36,289 nt of DNA from Candidatus Avirikenella pullistercoris (GTDB taxonomy: Bacteria; Bacteroidota; Bacteroidia; Bacteroidales; Rikenellaceae), in contig DVIX01000047.1 of assembly GCA_018710935.1 (NCBI GenBank), positions 1 through 36,289 on the forward strand, read 5' to 3'. This document shows positions 1 to 10,179 of this stretch, in pieces. The translations under genes and the position numbers were made by a program. Numbering within the stretch: position 1 is the stretch's first letter; every line of letters starts with the position of its first letter. The notes below the pieces were generated by a model, which was given only the letters and a program-made list of their open reading frames with translations, made no database searches and was not told the origin of the DNA.

Positions 1-10
1 GTAACATAAA

Positions 11-46
11 AAATAAAAGCGGGATTTTTTAATCCCGCTTTTATTT
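11..46 (-). terminator. Rho-independent terminator of the efflux-lpxA operon
   Basis: A perfect 16-bp inverted repeat (11-26 and 31-46) surrounds a four-base loop. The core is GC-rich (AGCGGGAT/ATCCCGCT) and the outer arms are A/T runs, so it can terminate in both directions. It begins 15 bases past the lpxA stop codon, which fits the end of the minus-strand efflux operon. Confidence 0.85.
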
Positions 47-60
47 TTTATTTAAAATTA

Positions 61-846
61 TTACAGTACGGTTATACCCATAATACCATTGGTAGAATCT
101 CCGATGAAATCGAGCAGGTATTTTATTTCAGGACCTATTTTAACCTGTTCTTTTATTTCCTGCAATGCATTTTCCAAGCTGACACCGCTCTGATATATCA
201 GACGATATGCCCGAGCTATATCATCTATGATTTCTTCTGTAACATTTCCGCATTTCGATAATAAAATGGAGTTGATACTGAAGAAACTGATCGGGTTATG
301 TGCAGCGATGATATAGGGAGGTACATTCTTGTTTGCACGGCATCCGTCACGCAATAAAGTCCAGCTTCCTACGCGGCAACCTTGTTTTAGAATGACACTA
401 CTTCCCAAAATCGCTTTGTCATCGATGATACAGTTACCGCCTACTCGGCTTCCATTGCCGATGATACAATCGTTTCCGATATGAGCGTCATGCATGATAT
501 TGACACTTTGCAGCAGAAAGTTCCCGTTTCCGATTATCGTTTTTCCGTCGGGGAAAGTCGCACGGTTAATGATAACCTGTTCCCGAATTATATTGTTGTT
601 TCCGATTTCCAGAATGGTGTCATCGCCTTTGAACTTAAAATCCTGGGGTGTTGCGCCGAGAATAGCTCCCTGATGAACTTTGTTGCCGCTACCCATGCGT
701 GTTCCGCTTAAAATGCTGGCATACGGCATGATAACGCAATTGTCACCGATTTCTACGTTTTTGTCGATGTATGAGAAAGCGTGAATGGTAACGTTCTTAC
801 CGATTTTCGCTTCCGGATCTATGTGAGCTAATGGACTGTTTGTCAT
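61..846 (-). CDS. lpxA: LpxA-family acyl-ACP--UDP-N-acetylglucosamine O-acyltransferase
   Basis: The 261-residue protein matches LpxA in length (E. coli 262). It has the left-handed beta-helix hexapeptide repeats over about residues 1-185 (PEAKIGKNVTIH, VEIGDNCVI) and the helical C-terminal part (RAYRLIYQSGVSL). LpxA transfers a hydroxyacyl chain from ACP to UDP-GlcNAc, the first step of lipid A synthesis, in the cytoplasm. His119 in IMHDAHIGN aligns with the E. coli catalytic His125. By hand alignment the positions of E. coli His122, His144 and His160 carry Asn116, Asn138 and Lys154. It is the last gene of the efflux operon, 25 bases after the outer-membrane factor, not in an lpxD-lpxC/fabZ cluster. 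It may therefore be a second, divergent LpxA paralogue whose substrate differs; family assignment is firm, exact role is not. Confidence 0.85.
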   Translation of the reverse strand: MTNSPLAHIDPEAKIGKNVTIHAFSYIDKNVEIGDNCVIMPYASILSGTRMGSGNKVHQGAILGATPQDFKFKGDDTILEIGNNNIIREQVIINRATFPDGKTIIGNGNFLLQSVNIMHDAHIGNDCIIGNGSRVGGNCIIDDKAILGSSVILKQGCRVGSWTLLRDGCRANKNVPPYIIAAHNPISFFSINSILLSKCGNVTEEIIDDIARAYRLIYQSGVSLENALQEIKEQVKIGPEIKYLLDFIGDSTNGIMGITVL

Positions 847-871
847 ATCCTTGAATTTTAAATAAATTCTT

Positions 872-2269
872 CTATTCTTCCGTGTTTTCCGTACGTCCGC
901 CGCCTAATGCATGATAGAGATTAACTACGGCTTGCATACGTTCGAATTGGTCGGATACTCCCGATATTTGGGCACTCAGCAACGATTGTTGTGCAGTAAG
1001 TACTTCCAGATAAGTAGAGGTTCCTAATGTCAGTAATTCCTGAGTGTATTCTACCGACTTTTCGAGGGAATTGATTTGTTGTATTCGTTTAACGATTTTA
1101 TCGTTAGCGCTTTGATACATATAAAGGGCATTGCTGACTTCATTCCCTGCGTTGAGAATGGTGGTTTGGAAGCCGATTAATGCCTCTTCCTGTTGTGCTT
1201 TTGCGATTCTCAGGCGAGCTGTATTCGCACCCTTATTGATTAAAGGTTGTATCAAGGAAGCGGCAGCCGATGCAATCATCTTACCCGGGTTTACAATCAT
1301 GCTTCCGGCGCTGTTCGTCCATCCGAAAGTTCCGCTCAGACTTATGTTCGGGTAGAATGCCGAACGGGCTGCGTTAGTATTATAATAAGTTCCGGCTAAT
1401 GCCATTTCAGCAGCTTTTACATCAGGACGGTTCGACAATAACTGGATAGGAATACCGACATTCAACATAGTCGGCAAGTTTTGTTCGTCGAGTGTTCCTC
1501 TTTCGATGTTCTGGGGTGCTGTCTGCAATAATAGAGAGAGTGTATTTTCCGTTTCACGGATTTGTCTTTTCAGATCGGGAATGGAAGCCTCTACCATATA
1601 ACTGTTCGCTTCGCTTTGTACGATAGCAGCTTCATTTACCATGCCGGCTTCTTTCATAGCCCTCATGGTTTCAACGCTTTTTTTCCATATCACCGATGTC
1701 TCTTCGGTAATGGCAAGCTGTTTGTCCAGCATCAATAATGTGTAGTAACAGTTTGCGATCGATGCGATTAACTGGGTCTGTACAGCTTGTTTATAAGCTT
1801 CGCTTTGTTCTAAAGTGGCTTTTGCCTTGCGTTTGGCATTTAGCAATCCTCCGAACAAATCCAACTCCCAACTTGCTGTAACCGGTAAAGTATATGTCCA
1901 GCTGGCCGGGGATTTATCGAAACTGCTTACTCCTCCCTGGGGAGCTAACGAAAGTGCCGGAGTATAGGCCAAACGTGCGGACATCAGGCCTGCTTCAGCC
2001 TCTTTTACCTGTAACATGGCTGTACGTAAATCGGAATTTTGTTCCAGTCCTATCCGGATAAGTGCCTGTAATTTCGGATCGGTGAAAACTTCCTCCCAGG
2101 GTAGGTTTCCCATATTAGTCGTATCGGATACTAAAGTATCGGTTACCGATACGGTATCGCGGTATAACCCTTGGGTATTTACGTCAGGACGGTGGTAAGG
2201 CCTGTACACATTACAGCTCGTTACGAGAGCTGTAATGCTTAAGGCATATATAATATGTTGTTTTTTCAT
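872..2269 (-). CDS. TolC/OprM-type outer-membrane efflux lipoprotein
   Basis: The 465-residue protein is the outer-membrane channel of a tripartite RND pump. It starts with a lipoprotein signal (hydrophobic stretch, lipobox LVTSC, lipidated Cys19), as in OprM and other NodT-family factors. Two related halves rich in long helices carry the usual OEP features: PWEEVFTDPKLQALI near residue 60, WELDLFGG near 130, LLSNRPDVKAAE near 280 and a second helical pair ending near residue 455. It follows the acrB-like gene by 34 bases and lies 25 bases before lpxA, so one transcript is likely. Substrates cannot be read from sequence. Confidence 0.93.
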   Translation of the reverse strand: MKKQHIIYALSITALVTSCNVYRPYHRPDVNTQGLYRDTVSVTDTLVSDTTNMGNLPWEEVFTDPKLQALIRIGLEQNSDLRTAMLQVKEAEAGLMSARLAYTPALSLAPQGGVSSFDKSPASWTYTLPVTASWELDLFGGLLNAKRKAKATLEQSEAYKQAVQTQLIASIANCYYTLLMLDKQLAITEETSVIWKKSVETMRAMKEAGMVNEAAIVQSEANSYMVEASIPDLKRQIRETENTLSLLLQTAPQNIERGTLDEQNLPTMLNVGIPIQLLSNRPDVKAAEMALAGTYYNTNAARSAFYPNISLSGTFGWTNSAGSMIVNPGKMIASAAASLIQPLINKGANTARLRIAKAQQEEALIGFQTTILNAGNEVSNALYMYQSANDKIVKRIQQINSLEKSVEYTQELLTLGTSTYLEVLTAQQSLLSAQISGVSDQFERMQAVVNLYHALGGGRTENTEE

Positions 2270-2303
2270 CTTTTATTTCTTTAATACTTGTCCTAAACAA
2301 TTA

Positions 2304-5300
2304 TTATTTGGTGTATTGTTCGATTTCTGATTTTATTTCGCTATTATCCAGGTCATGCCATTCCATCGGTTTGAATTTTTCCTGCAGATATTCGAATGCG
2401 ACGAATAGGGCAGGCACGATGAATATCTGGCCGATCATACCGATCAACATACCGCCGACGGCACCTGTTCCTAATGTGCTGTTACCGTTTGCACCTACAC
2501 CGTGGGCGAACATCAACGGCAATAGACCGATAACCATCGCTAAGGATGTCATAAGAATCGGACGAAGACGAGCAGAAGCACCCATAACAGCAGCAGAAAC
2601 GATGCTCATTCCCGTACGGCGTCGTTCAAGGGCGAACTCGGTAATCAAAATAGCATTTTTCGCCAACAAACCGATAAGCATGATAAGAGCGATTTGCATG
2701 TAAATATTATTTTCTACTCCCATAAGCTGAGCGAAAATAAAGCTACCCATCAACCCGAACGGAATAGAAAGAATAACGACCAATGGAAGGATGTAACTTT
2801 CGTATTGGGCACTTAATAATAAGTAAACGAATACTAAACAGAGGGCGAAGATGATTGCCGTCGTATTTCCGCTGGTACTTTGTTCCTCACGGGTCATACC
2901 GGAAAATTCATATCCATATCCGGTAGGCAGTGTTTCATCCGCTACTTCCTGAATGGCCTGAATAGCCTGTCCGGAGCTGTATCCATCGGCAGGAGTACCG
3001 TTTATGGATATGGAAGTAAACATATTGAAACGCTTGATATTATCCGGTCCGTAAATTTTTTCCAGTTTTATGAATTGAGAAATGGGAGCCATTTCATTTC
3101 CGTTCCGGATCATGATATTGTTGATGGATTCGGGATTTAAACGGAAATTGGCGTCTGCTTGTACCATTACACGGTACAAGCGGCTGAACCGGTTAAAGTT
3201 CGAAGCGTATAAACCGCCGTAATATCCTTGTAAGACGGTGAGTAAAGTACTCGGGCTTATACCGGCTTGTTTACATTTTGCAACGTCTATATCCACCATA
3301 TACTGCGGATAATTGGGGTTGAATGATGTATTTGCTGCGGCAATTTCCGGGCGTTCATTCAGTTTGGCAAGGAAATTTTGCGTTATGTTGTAAAAGTCAT
3401 TCAAATCTCCTCCGGTCTTGTCTTGCAAGTTGATTTCAAAACCGTTGGTAACACTGTATCCAGGAATCATCGGCGGAGCGAATACCAATACCCTTGCATC
3501 TTTGATAAGCGATTGGCACTGCATATACAACATTCCGATAATGCTGTTTACATCTTGTCCTTTGCCCCGTTCTTCCCAAGGTTTCAGTTTACAGATGAAA
3601 GTACCGTATGAACTGCCTTGTCCTGCGATAAAGCTATAACCTGCAATTTCAGTACGTCCCTGTACGGCAGGATTTGCTCCTACAAGGCTGTCTATTTTGG
3701 CCAAAGTAGCTTTAGTTCTTTCCAAAGAGGTCGAAGGCGGCATGTCCACCGTTATAAAGAAAGTTCCTGTATCTTCATTGGGTACCATACCGGTAGGGGT
3801 CGTCTGCATTAAGAACAACAGGATAAGGATACTTCCGATAACGCTTCCGAATGCTATCCATCTGCGTTTGATAAAGAAATTAACTCCTTTTTTGTATTTA
3901 TTTAACGTTACTTCGTATGCAGCATTAAAAGCGGCATGGAATCGTTTGATCGGCGTCATTTTTTCTTCGCCTTCCTTTTTGTGCGGTTTTAGGAACAGGG
4001 CACAAAGAGCAGGGCTTAGGGTCAATGCGTTGATAGCGGAAAGACCGATTGCAATGGCCATAGTCAAACCGAATTGACGGTAGAAAGTTCCGGATGTTCC
4101 GGTCATGAAACTTACCGGGATGAATACGGCCATCATCACTAAGGTAATGGATACGATAGCGCCGGAGATTTCGCTCATAGCATCGATAGAGGCTTTTAAC
4201 GGCGACTTGTATCCTTGGTCCAATTTGGCATGTACCGCTTCGACGACGACTATGGCGTCATCGACGACTATCGCAATGGCAAGTACGAGAGCACAAAGAG
4301 TCAACAAGTTTACACTAAAGCCGATCAGGTATAGCAGGAAGAATGTACCCACTAAGGCTACCGGTATGGCGATAGCCGGAATTAATGTGGAACGGAAGTC
4401 CTGCAGGAAGATAAATACGACAAGGAACACCAATATGAAGGCTTCCAAAAGGGTTTTGATAACTTCATAAATAGAAGCGAAAAGGAAGTCGTTGGCATCC
4501 AACAGAATTTCATATTTTATTCCCGGAGGGAAATCTTTGGAAGATTCATTCAAGATTTCTTTGATATCGTCGATGATTTCTGTTGCATTGGAACCGGCTG
4601 TCTGGAAAATCATGGCAGTAACTCCCGGGTGCCCGTTGGAACGGGTACCGAAGCCATAGGACAAACCGCCCAATTCGATTCGAGCGACATCTTTTAACCG
4701 TAATATTTCACCGTCGGATGTTGCACGAATTATAATATCTTCGAATTCCTGAGTTTCTTGTAAACGTCCTTTATATCTCATGATATATTGGAAGGATTGG
4801 TCGCCGTTTTCCCCGAATTGTCCCGGCGCCGCTTCGATATTCTGTTCTGACAAAGCTGCGGTTATATCGGAAGGCATCAGTTGGTATTGAGCCATGACGT
4901 CCGGTTTTAACCAGATACGCATGGAATAGTCGGCTCCCAATACCATAGCGTCACCTACTCCCGGAACACGTTGTACCTGAGGAATCAGGTTGATTTTAGC
5001 GTAGTTCTGTAAGAAAATTTCGTCGTATTGGTCATTGGTACTCATAAGAGTAAAACCCAATAACATACTGTTCTGACGTTTGGATGTGGAAACCCCGGCT
5101 CGAGTTACTTCGGCAGGGAGCAAACTCTGTGCTCGTGTGACACGGTTCTGAACATTGACAGCAGCCATGTCGGGATCCGTTCCTTGTTTAAAATAAACTT
5201 GAATGGTTGCTTCCCCGTTATTGGAAGCGGAAGAAGTCATATAAGTCATGTTTTCCACACCGTTGATAGCTTCTTCCAAAGGTGCGATTACACTGTTCAA

Positions 5301-5474
5301 TACGGTTTGGGCATTGGCTCCCTGGTATGATGCACTGACATATACGGTAGGAGGCGCAATATCCGGGTATTGAGTTACAGGTAAGGATACCAAGCCCAGA
5401 ATACCTAAAATTACGATTAAAATGGAAATAACCGTAGATAATACCGGGCGTTTTATAAATCTATCTAATTTCAT
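2304..5474 (-). CDS. RND efflux transporter, HAE1 family (AcrB-like)
   Basis: This 1056-residue inner-membrane antiporter exports hydrophobic or amphiphilic compounds using the proton gradient. The typical AcrB start (MKLDRFIKRPVLSTVISI), twelve predicted membrane segments in two groups and two large periplasmic loops are all present. The proton-relay residues are intact: Asp405-Asp406 in VVDDAIVVVEAV (AcrB Asp407/408), Lys939 in GLLAKNAILITEFA (Lys940) and Thr976 in RPILMTSLAM (Thr978). The length is normal with no break, so the pump should work. It sits between the adaptor (98-base gap) and the outer-membrane factor (34-base gap). No TetR or MarR repressor gene is next to the operon in this window. 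Confidence 0.97.
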   Translation of the reverse strand: MKLDRFIKRPVLSTVISILIVILGILGLVSLPVTQYPDIAPPTVYVSASYQGANAQTVLNSVIAPLEEAINGVENMTYMTSSASNNGEATIQVYFKQGTDPDMAAVNVQNRVTRAQSLLPAEVTRAGVSTSKRQNSMLLGFTLMSTNDQYDEIFLQNYAKINLIPQVQRVPGVGDAMVLGADYSMRIWLKPDVMAQYQLMPSDITAALSEQNIEAAPGQFGENGDQSFQYIMRYKGRLQETQEFEDIIIRATSDGEILRLKDVARIELGGLSYGFGTRSNGHPGVTAMIFQTAGSNATEIIDDIKEILNESSKDFPPGIKYEILLDANDFLFASIYEVIKTLLEAFILVFLVVFIFLQDFRSTLIPAIAIPVALVGTFFLLYLIGFSVNLLTLCALVLAIAIVVDDAIVVVEAVHAKLDQGYKSPLKASIDAMSEISGAIVSITLVMMAVFIPVSFMTGTSGTFYRQFGLTMAIAIGLSAINALTLSPALCALFLKPHKKEGEEKMTPIKRFHAAFNAAYEVTLNKYKKGVNFFIKRRWIAFGSVIGSILILLFLMQTTPTGMVPNEDTGTFFITVDMPPSTSLERTKATLAKIDSLVGANPAVQGRTEIAGYSFIAGQGSSYGTFICKLKPWEERGKGQDVNSIIGMLYMQCQSLIKDARVLVFAPPMIPGYSVTNGFEINLQDKTGGDLNDFYNITQNFLAKLNERPEIAAANTSFNPNYPQYMVDIDVAKCKQAGISPSTLLTVLQGYYGGLYASNFNRFSRLYRVMVQADANFRLNPESINNIMIRNGNEMAPISQFIKLEKIYGPDNIKRFNMFTSISINGTPADGYSSGQAIQAIQEVADETLPTGYGYEFSGMTREEQSTSGNTTAIIFALCLVFVYLLLSAQYESYILPLVVILSIPFGLMGSFIFAQLMGVENNIYMQIALIMLIGLLAKNAILITEFALERRRTGMSIVSAAVMGASARLRPILMTSLAMVIGLLPLMFAHGVGANGNSTLGTGAVGGMLIGMIGQIFIVPALFVAFEYLQEKFKPMEWHDLDNSEIKSEIEQYTK

Positions 5475-5572
5475 GATTTTGCGTTCTTATTGCAATTTTT
5501 TCCTCGATTTATTTGATAAATAACGAAATAAGGGTTAAAAAACCGATTGTTCCCGATTTTTGTAAAATTTCA

Positions 5573-6766
5573 TTACTGAGCGGCACCCATACCCGCAATC
5601 TGTTGTGCTGCACCTTGTAATTTCGCAGCCGATTCTTCAGGAGTGATGGGCTTGATAGTCATACCCTCCCGGATTGAAGTACCTACACCTTCGATAACGA
5701 TGCGATCACCCGGTTTTAAACCGTCGGTAACGACATATTGTTTTCCGTCGTCAAGAGAAAGAATTTTTATCTCTTGCATTTTAACGGTAGAGCTGTCGGT
5801 TACTATGAATGCATATTTCTTATCTTGTATCTCGGAAGTCGCTTTTTGAGGAATTACGACAGCTGCACTGTCTTGTTCCGGAAGGAGTACAACGCCCGAT
5901 CCTCCGCTGCGTAATATTCTGTTGGGGTTTTTAAATGTTGCACGTACGGTAGCGGCTCCTGTTGTCGGGTCGATGACACCGCTGATAGTTTCTATTTTCC
6001 CTTTTTCAGCATAAATGCTTCCGTCGGGAAGTTTTAACTGTACGGCAGGGAAAGATGATAATACCTCTTTTGTACTGCCTTCACGCGTCATATTCAATAT
6101 ATCTTTTTCGTTCATCGAGAAATAGACATACATTTCTGAAATATCGGATACGACTGTCAGCGGAGTAGTCGAGGTAGGCCCTACCAAACTTCCTACACGG
6201 AAAGGAATCGTGCCTACTACACCGTTCGACGGGCTGATTACACGGGTATAAGAGAGGTTTTTCTCTGCGTTTACCAGATTGGCCTGTGCCTGTGCTAAAG
6301 CGGCTTCTTGCGAAGCTAAAGTATTTTCAGCCATCTCCAAGTCGTATTGGCTGATGATGTTTTTCTTTTCCAGTTCCCGTTTGTTTTCAGCGGTCAGCTT
6401 TGCCGTAGCGACATTGGATTTTGCTACTTCAACGGCAGCACGCGCTACATTTACCGCTTCTTCGTATTGTACAGGGTCGATAATAAATAATGTTTGTCCT
6501 TTCTGTACAACGGATCCTTCATCGACACATAATTCTGTAATAAATCCGCTTACATTCGGACGAATTTCTATATCCTGTCGTCCCCGGATAGTCGCAGGAA
6601 AAACCTTGTTCAGTTCTATCGATGTCGGCTCAATAGTAGTAACAGCATATTCCGGTATGCCGGTTTGGTAACCTTGTTGCTGCTGTCCGCAAGCCAAAAG
6701 AGTCATGCTCAACGCGATAAAAGAGAGACGTTGAGATTGGATAATCATAGATTTCTGAATTTTCAT
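5573..6766 (-). CDS. RND efflux periplasmic adaptor lipoprotein (AcrA/HlyD-like)
   Basis: The 397-residue membrane-fusion protein links the inner-membrane pump to the outer channel. A lipobox (SMTLLAC, Cys26) ends the signal peptide. Then come the N-terminal part of the lipoyl domain (RPNVSGFITELCVDEGSVVQ), a coiled-coil hairpin over about residues 105-170 with many Ala, Glu and Lys residues, the second lipoyl half (SYTRVISPSNGVVGTIPF), the beta-barrel and the membrane-proximal domain (VVTDGLKPGDRIVIEGV). It is the first gene of the minus-strand operon adaptor-pump-channel-lpxA. No clear promoter matching the Bacteroidota consensus was seen upstream. Confidence 0.95.
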   Translation of the reverse strand: MKIQKSMIIQSQRLSFIALSMTLLACGQQQQGYQTGIPEYAVTTIEPTSIELNKVFPATIRGRQDIEIRPNVSGFITELCVDEGSVVQKGQTLFIIDPVQYEEAVNVARAAVEVAKSNVATAKLTAENKRELEKKNIISQYDLEMAENTLASQEAALAQAQANLVNAEKNLSYTRVISPSNGVVGTIPFRVGSLVGPTSTTPLTVVSDISEMYVYFSMNEKDILNMTREGSTKEVLSSFPAVQLKLPDGSIYAEKGKIETISGVIDPTTGAATVRATFKNPNRILRSGGSGVVLLPEQDSAAVVIPQKATSEIQDKKYAFIVTDSSTVKMQEIKILSLDDGKQYVVTDGLKPGDRIVIEGVGTSIREGMTIKPITPEESAAKLQGAAQQIAGMGAAQ

Positions 6767-7158
6767 CTTTTTTATTTATTTTTATTTATTTTTATTTGAT
6801 ATATTTTAATGTACAACCTGCATGAATTTAGGCGATAAAGATAACTATAAAATTGTTTTCGATTAATAAAATTCAATATAATCGGCGCTTTTTTAAATGA
6901 ATTGCCTTTATTTTTTCTCCAAATAAAAATTAAATATAAAAAATAACGATATGAAAATATTGTATTGAAGTTAAGCTGATTGTCAGTTAATATCATATAT
7001 ACTTTTCGTAAACGTTATTCCTGTTTTATTTATTGTTATGGCGGGTAGGATTGATAGAATCGTTTTACTGGAAATATTTTTACTGACGGAAGATGGTTTA
7101 AAACCGAATATCCCTATTTATAGTTATTTTTTCTGTTTGTTTTACTATAAAAAGGGGA

Positions 7159-7189
7159 TTGTCTGCTGTCCGATAACCTTGTATCTTTG
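7159..7189 (+). promoter_or_regulatory. Candidate Bacteroidota-type promoter
   Basis: TTG at 7159-7161 and TATCTTTG at 7182-7189 are 20 bases apart, matching the primary-sigma consensus of Bacteroidota (TTTG, about 20 bp, TAnnTTTG). It faces right, yet the next gene to the right is alaS on the other strand, so it may drive a short non-coding transcript. Confidence 0.5.
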
Positions 7190-7195
7190 CATTAT

Positions 7196-7309
7196 AATCG
7201 GAATCGAATTTCTGATTACGGGAATACAGACCATGATTATAAATTTATAAGGACAACCAAACGGATTTTCCGGAAAATTTATCAGTGATTTTCCGGAAAA
7301 ATCTTTTTT
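7196..7309 (+). ncRNA. Possible small RNA of about 110 nt
   Basis: The stretch lies between a good promoter match and a hairpin followed by a T run. The hairpin is built from two near-identical segments containing TTTTCCGGAAAA (7264-7277 and 7287-7303), which pair as a stem of about 14 bp with one bulged base, and is followed by TTTTTT. The only reading frame is a five-codon ATG frame at 7233-7250. I do not recognise the RNA as a known family; the call rests on the promoter-terminator arrangement only. Confidence 0.3.
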
Positions 7310-7371
7310 GAAGAATTAGGTATTTAGTCTTATTTATCAGGTTTGAATCTTTAATGAAGAGGTTCAAAAGC

Positions 7372-7396
7372 AAAGGCTGCCGGAGGCAGCCTTTTT
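7372..7396. terminator. Hairpin terminator after alaS, probably bidirectional
   Basis: A perfect 10-bp stem (AAAGGCTGCC at 7372-7381 and GGCAGCCTTT at 7385-7394) has a three-base loop. It lies immediately after the alaS stop codon on the minus strand. On the plus strand it continues into a T run, so it could also stop rightward transcripts. Confidence 0.75.
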
Positions 7397-7398
7397 AA

Positions 7399-10023
7399 TT
7401 ATTGTTTGATGATGGAAAGTATCGCATTCGAAGCTTTTTCTATTGCAGCGCCCAATCCATCGGCGTTTTTTCCTCCGGCAGTAGCCAATGAAGGTTGCCC
7501 GCCACCGCCGCCATTGATCTCTTTCGCTGCTTCCCGGACAATATTGGAAGCGTTCGCTCCTTTGCTGACAATATTGTTTCCTAAACCGATAATCAAACCG
7601 GGTTTATCGCCTGCGACGGAACTTCCGATAAATACCAGGTCGTCCACTTCATTACGAAGTTCGGAAACAATTTCTTTTACGACATCTATGGGGAAAATCA
7701 TATGGTTTACATACCATAAAGCTCCGTTTTTCTCTTCCAGGTGTTTCTTGATATCCTCTTTAACGGATTGATTCCGGGCTTTTGAAAACTCATTGATTTG
7801 TTTTGTCAGTTCCGTATTTTCGTGAATCAATTTCTGTATGGAATTTACGACTTTAGGTGTGTTGAACATATGTTGTATCTCTTTTAAAGCCATTTCTATT
7901 TGTTGGATGAGTTCTATCGCTTTTTCTCCGGTAACGGCTTCGATACGGCGTACGCCTGCAGAGATAGCCCCTTCGTTGCGTATTTTGAAAAAACCTATTT
8001 GTCCAGTCGCTTTAACATGAGTTCCCCCGCAAAGTTCGATGGATTCCCCGTATTTGACTACGCGTACATGGTCTCCGTATTTTTCTCCGAACAACATCAT
8101 TGCCCCCATCTCTTTCGCTTTTTCGATAGGACAGGAACGATTTTCTTCCAAAGGATAATTTTGACGGATATCTTCATTGACCAGTCTTTCTACTTCCCGG
8201 AGTTCTTCATCGGTCATTTTCTGAAAATGAGAGAAGTCGAAACGGAGTCCGTCCGGGGTAACCAAAGACCCTTTTTGTTCTACATGAGTTCCGAGTACCC
8301 GGCGTAGTGCTTTTTGTAACAGGTGAGTTGCCGTATGGTTGTTAGCACAGGATATTCGAGCTTTTTTATCAACTACGGCTTTGAAGTCTGCCGTAACGTC
8401 TTTAGGCAGAGCGTTCGTAATATGTATAATCAGGTTATTCTCTTTCTGTGTATCTGTAATTTCAATTCGTTCCTTCTCGTTTTCGATATAGCCTTTATCT
8501 CCTACCTGTCCGCCTGAATTGCCATAGAATGGAGTTTCGTCGAATACTAATTGGTAAAAACTTTTCCCTTTGGTCGTTACTTTGCGGTAACGGGCGATAT
8601 GGATATCTGTTTCTAAGAAATCGTATCCGATGAAATTGCTTTCGTTGATATGTTGTATTTCTACCCAGTCATCGGTTTCTATGGCCGCAGCGTTGCGGGA
8701 ACGTTCCTTTTGCGCTTGAAGCTCTTTGTTGAAACCTTCTATATCTACATCGAAATCGTTTTCCCGGGCGATTAATTCTGTCAGGTCTATTGGGAATCCG
8801 TAAGTATCGTATAATACGAACGCATCTGTTCCGGAAATGGTATTTTTGCCTGTTTCGCGGGTTTTAGCTATGATGGAATCCAGTAAATTAATGCCGGTGG
8901 AAAGTGTATGCAGGAATGAGTTTTCTTCTTCTTCGATAACTTTTTCTATTAATTGCTGTTGTGCTTTCAGTTCCGGGAATTGTTCTCCCATTTGTTTTAC
9001 CAAAGTAGGGACAAGCCTGCAGATAAAGGGTTCCCTGAAATTCAGGTAGGTGTATCCGTAACGTACGGCGCGGCGGAGTATTCGGCGGATTACATAACCG
9101 GCTTTTACGTTGGAAGGGATCTGTCCGTCGGCGATGGAAAATGCGATTGCGCGCAGATGGTCGGCTACGACGCGCATTGCTATATCGGTCATTTTGTCTT
9201 GTCCATAGGCCTTTCCGCATAATTCCGACAGCCGTTTTATAAGAATCTGGAAAATGTCGGTATCGTAATTGCTTTGTTTTCCTTGCAGTACCATGCAAAG
9301 ACGTTCGAATCCCATTCCCGTATCCACATGTTTTTTTGGCAGGGGTTCCAGTGTTCCGTTCGCTTTACGGTTGAATTGCATGAATACTAAATTCCAGATT
9401 TCGATTACTTGAGGGTTATCTTTATTTACTAAAGAGGCTCCATCTGTTTTGCTTCTTTCCGCATCGTTGCGAAGATCGTAGTGAATCTCACTGCAAGGGC
9501 CGCAAGGGCCTGTTTCCCCCATTTCCCAGAAATTATCTTTTTTATTGCCTTTCAGGATATGGCTTTCGGGAAGAAATTGTCTCCAATAGTCGTATGCCTC
9601 TTTATCGAAAGGAACGCCGTCTTGTTCGCTTCCTTCGAATACAGTGGCATAAATACGGCTTTTATCCATTCCGAAAATATCTACTAACAGTTCCCATGCC
9701 CAACCGATAGCTTCTTTTTTGAAGTAGTCTCCGAAAGACCAGTTTCCTAACATTTCGAACATGGTGTGATGGTAAGTGTCATGCCCTACTTCGTCGAGGT
9801 CATTGTGTTTGCCCGATACACGCAGACATTTCTGTGTGTCGGCGACTCTCGGTACTTTTATCGGGGTATTCCCGAGGAATATATCTTTGAATTGATTCAT
9901 TCCCGCATTGGTAAACATCAATGTCGGATCGTTTTTTATGACCATGGGGGCAGATGCAACGATTTCATGCCCTTTTGTGCGGAAAAAATCTAAAAATGTT
10001 TCTCTAATCTTACCACTGTCCAT
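7399..10023 (-). CDS. alaS: Alanine--tRNA ligase
   Basis: The 874-residue enzyme charges tRNA-Ala with alanine in the cytoplasm. The class II catalytic core begins at the usual place ([20 protein letters not shown]) and includes [33 protein letters not shown] and the motif 3 region [15 protein letters not shown] near residue 310. The editing domain carries the zinc-type ligands His563 and His567 ([10 protein letters not shown]) plus Cys665 and His669 (ELCGGTHV). The glycine-rich C-Ala end ([15 protein letters not shown]) is intact, so the protein is full length. The gene is monocistronic by position, with a hairpin just past its stop. A TAATTTTG element facing left at 10190-10183 could be its -7 box but lacks a matching -33 element. 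Confidence 0.98.
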   Translation of the reverse strand: MDSGKIRETFLDFFRTKGHEIVASAPMVIKNDPTLMFTNAGMNQFKDIFLGNTPIKVPRVADTQKCLRVSGKHNDLDEVGHDTYHHTMFEMLGNWSFGDYFKKEAIGWAWELLVDIFGMDKSRIYATVFEGSEQDGVPFDKEAYDYWRQFLPESHILKGNKKDNFWEMGETGPCGPCSEIHYDLRNDAERSKTDGASLVNKDNPQVIEIWNLVFMQFNRKANGTLEPLPKKHVDTGMGFERLCMVLQGKQSNYDTDIFQILIKRLSELCGKAYGQDKMTDIAMRVVADHLRAIAFSIADGQIPSNVKAGYVIRRILRRAVRYGYTYLNFREPFICRLVPTLVKQMGEQFPELKAQQQLIEKVIEEEENSFLHTLSTGINLLDSIIAKTRETGKNTISGTDAFVLYDTYGFPIDLTELIARENDFDVDIEGFNKELQAQKERSRNAAAIETDDWVEIQHINESNFIGYDFLETDIHIARYRKVTTKGKSFYQLVFDETPFYGNSGGQVGDKGYIENEKERIEITDTQKENNLIIHITNALPKDVTADFKAVVDKKARISCANNHTATHLLQKALRRVLGTHVEQKGSLVTPDGLRFDFSHFQKMTDEELREVERLVNEDIRQNYPLEENRSCPIEKAKEMGAMMLFGEKYGDHVRVVKYGESIELCGGTHVKATGQIGFFKIRNEGAISAGVRRIEAVTGEKAIELIQQIEMALKEIQHMFNTPKVVNSIQKLIHENTELTKQINEFSKARNQSVKEDIKKHLEEKNGALWYVNHMIFPIDVVKEIVSELRNEVDDLVFIGSSVAGDKPGLIIGLGNNIVSKGANASNIVREAAKEINGGGGGQPSLATAGGKNADGLGAAIEKASNAILSIIKQ

Positions 10024-10179
10024 CTTTTTATACTTTATAAATTAGTATTCTGAGTGTTATCGCTCCTTTTTATGAATTTTTATTAAAAAATTTTCATATC
10101 CAATAAATAAGGAGATATTTCCGTTAATGTTTTGCTTAATCCCCTTAAAGTACGAAGCTTTATACAAAGGACTAAGAAA

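Larger units (their letters stand above)
6767..7398. other. Gene-poor intergenic region (about 630 bp)
   Basis: This gap separates the start of the efflux operon from the end of alaS. Its left half (6767-7030) is very AT-rich, as expected for the upstream region of the efflux operon, but no convincing minus-strand promoter was found. The right half holds a plus-strand promoter (7159-7189) and two hairpins (7264-7309 and 7372-7396). Open frames of about 70 codons here look like chance: they are low-complexity or lack plausible starts. Confidence 0.6.

Noticed and set aside
6772-6996. Open frame of 74 codons on the minus strand upstream of the adaptor gene
   Set aside because: Low-complexity Asn/Lys/Ile/Tyr-rich translation of AT-rich DNA with no recognisable domain; more likely upstream regulatory DNA.
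7038-7250. Open frame of 70 codons on the plus strand
   Set aside because: No family likeness, and the best promoter in the region lies inside it near its 3' end, so it would not be transcribed from that promoter.
8888-9298. Antisense-region frame of 136 codons inside alaS
   Set aside because: Same-strand shifted frame of alaS; arginine- and proline-rich translation typical of a shadow frame, while alaS is intact.
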